In this document: one piece after another, positions 63,280 to 64,000 of the stretch | Position numbering within the stretch: position 1 is the stretch's first letter | How the letters are laid out: each line of letters opens with the position of its first letter | Assembly: GCF_030142155.1 (NCBI RefSeq) | Contig: NZ_CP126247.1 | Coordinates: forward strand, 1,736,001-1,800,000 | Direction of reading: 5' to 3' | DNA length: 64,000 nucleotides | DNA from: Arthrobacter sp. zg-Y820 | GTDB lineage: Bacteria; Actinomycetota; Actinomycetes; Actinomycetales; Micrococcaceae | Translations under genes and position numbers: made by a program | The notes under the pieces: model-generated | What the model was told of the DNA's origin: nothing | What the model saw: the letters and a program-made list of their open reading frames with translations, nothing else | The model's database searches: none

Positions 63280-63531
63280 TCAGAGGCCGCCGGGACTTTC
63301 ACCGTTGGCTGTCGCTTCGATCCAGTCAACGCCGGCGTCCGAGAAGGAGAAGCCGTCCGGCCCGCTGCCGCCGAACCACCAGGCGCCGTCGGCCGGCGCA
63401 CCTCCTGCCTCCTCGATCTCCTGGAGGATGCCGCGCGGCACCACGTCGCCGTTGTTGTTCATCAGCCATGACCGGGTTGATGCGGGCAGCAGAGGCCACC
63501 ACTGTTCAATGTCGATCCGGGAGCTGTCCAT
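63280..63531 (-). CDS. Hypothetical small protein
   Basis: 83 residues, acidic and aromatic: SRIDIEQWWPLLPASTRSWL, then NNNGDVVPRGILQEIEEAGG and DGFSFSDAGVDWIEA. It resembles small, soluble actinobacterial proteins of unknown function. Convergent with the GNAT gene. No signal peptide. Confidence 0.6.
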   Translation of the reverse strand: MDSSRIDIEQWWPLLPASTRSWLMNNNGDVVPRGILQEIEEAGGAPADGAWWFGGSGPDGFSFSDAGVDWIEATANGESPGGL

Positions 63532-63580
63532 ACCTCAAAGTGTTCCACTCCGCTGACGGATCGTCGACGGATGGATCGGG

Positions 63581-64000
63581 TCAGCTGGGGCAGGAGTGGT
63601 ACACGCCGTCAGCCACCGCAAACTGGAACGCGATGCTCAGGGTTTTCCTGTTCTCCTCGGTGGGTTCGACCCCCTCGGCTGTTGCCGGCGGATATGGCGT
63701 CGAGCCGATGTCCAGCGCGTAGGCCGCAGTTTCGGGGTCGGGAAGCTTGCAGGTGTCCTTGACGGTCCTGGCGACGGCGAGCATGTTCTCGGCCTCCACG
63801 AGGTTTGCCGAATGGCCTGCATCCACCCACTCGTTGAATTCGGCGATGTGGGTGGCTGCCTCCCGCCGGGACTCCGCGCCCTCAAGGTCGTAAAGCTTGT
63901 CATGGAGCGTGCTGCTGGTCTCGGCGTGCTTCCGGTCCAGGGCCTCGGTATTCAGGAGCGTGAGGTCATCCCAGGCCGATCCGGTAAAGACATGCTCATC
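63581..64000 (-). CDS. Hypothetical protein, 5' end outside window
   Basis: 139 visible codons. Helical, charged region (LNTEALDRKHAETSSTLHDK, REAATHIAEFNEWVD) and a C-terminal part with two Cys (DTCKLPD and YHSCPS at the very end). The N-terminus is cut off by the window, so export and family cannot be judged. Same strand as 63280-63531, which follows it 49 bp downstream. Confidence 0.6.
   Translation of the reverse strand, partial: DEHVFTGSAWDDLTLLNTEALDRKHAETSSTLHDKLYDLEGAESRREAATHIAEFNEWVDAGHSANLVEAENMLAVARTVKDTCKLPDPETAAYALDIGSTPYPPATAEGVEPTEENRKTLSIAFQFAVADGVYHSCPS

Overview
The window is high-GC DNA with actinobacterial gene content. The best guess is an Arthrobacter-like Micrococcaceae. 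Evidence includes a homoprotocatechuate dioxygenase resembling the Mn-dependent enzyme of Arthrobacter globiformis, two mycothiol-dependent-isomerase-type proteins, many GTG/TTG starts, several apparently leaderless genes, and CMD, pirin, IclR, TetR and DUF4386 families typical of soil actinobacteria. I saw no rRNA, tRNA, CRISPR array or intact insertion sequence.

Layout. 0-13 kb: oxidoreductases, a 3-hydroxybenzoate 4-monooxygenase-like flavoprotein with its IclR regulator and a divergent esterase, a lipoprotein, a CMD protein, two DinB/MPI-type proteins and a TetR regulator. 13-21 kb: an Old Yellow Enzyme (OYE) gene, then gene scraps, then a 5.3 kb co-directional island (alpha/beta hydrolases, CPBP protease, pirin, small acetyltransferase) lying between two direct repeats of a broken histidine-phosphatase gene. 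21-33 kb: metabolic and regulatory genes, a secreted bactofilin-like membrane protein, a second and almost identical OYE gene, an aldo/keto reductase and a VOC protein. 33-46 kb: a beta-propeller/SLH surface protein, an ABC exporter pair, a lantibiotic-dehydratase-C-terminal-like protein, a second bactofilin-like protein, an AI-2E-type permease and a photolyase. 46-53 kb: a scrapyard of fused and truncated genes around a second LanB-C-like gene, a ThuA-domain secreted protein, and remnants of a transposition ATPase. 53-60 kb: a compact homoprotocatechuate meta-cleavage operon (hpaG-RraA fusion, GntR regulator, hpaE, hpaD, hpaH, hpaI) that converts 3,4-dihydroxyphenylacetate towards pyruvate and succinate semialdehyde. 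60-64 kb: M23 peptidase, LtrA, hydrolase, GNAT and two hypothetical genes.

The dominant theme is local duplication followed by decay. At least ten gene families occur two to four times in the 64 kb, often as one intact copy plus a short remnant (OYE, LanB-C-like, TetR, VOC, F420-dependent-reductase-like, zinc ADH, MOSC, ABC permease, AKR, bactofilin-like). Several remnants are fused end to end, giving chimeric open frames. A family of related hairpins with compensatory stem changes lies next to several of the duplicated units. The most promising candidate for something undescribed is the multi-copy stand-alone LanB-C-like family with its conserved leader. Several paired operators (GTTC-N7-GAAC, TGTCAA-N7-TTGACA, GGTGTAY-GAM-GTACACY) are clear enough to test.
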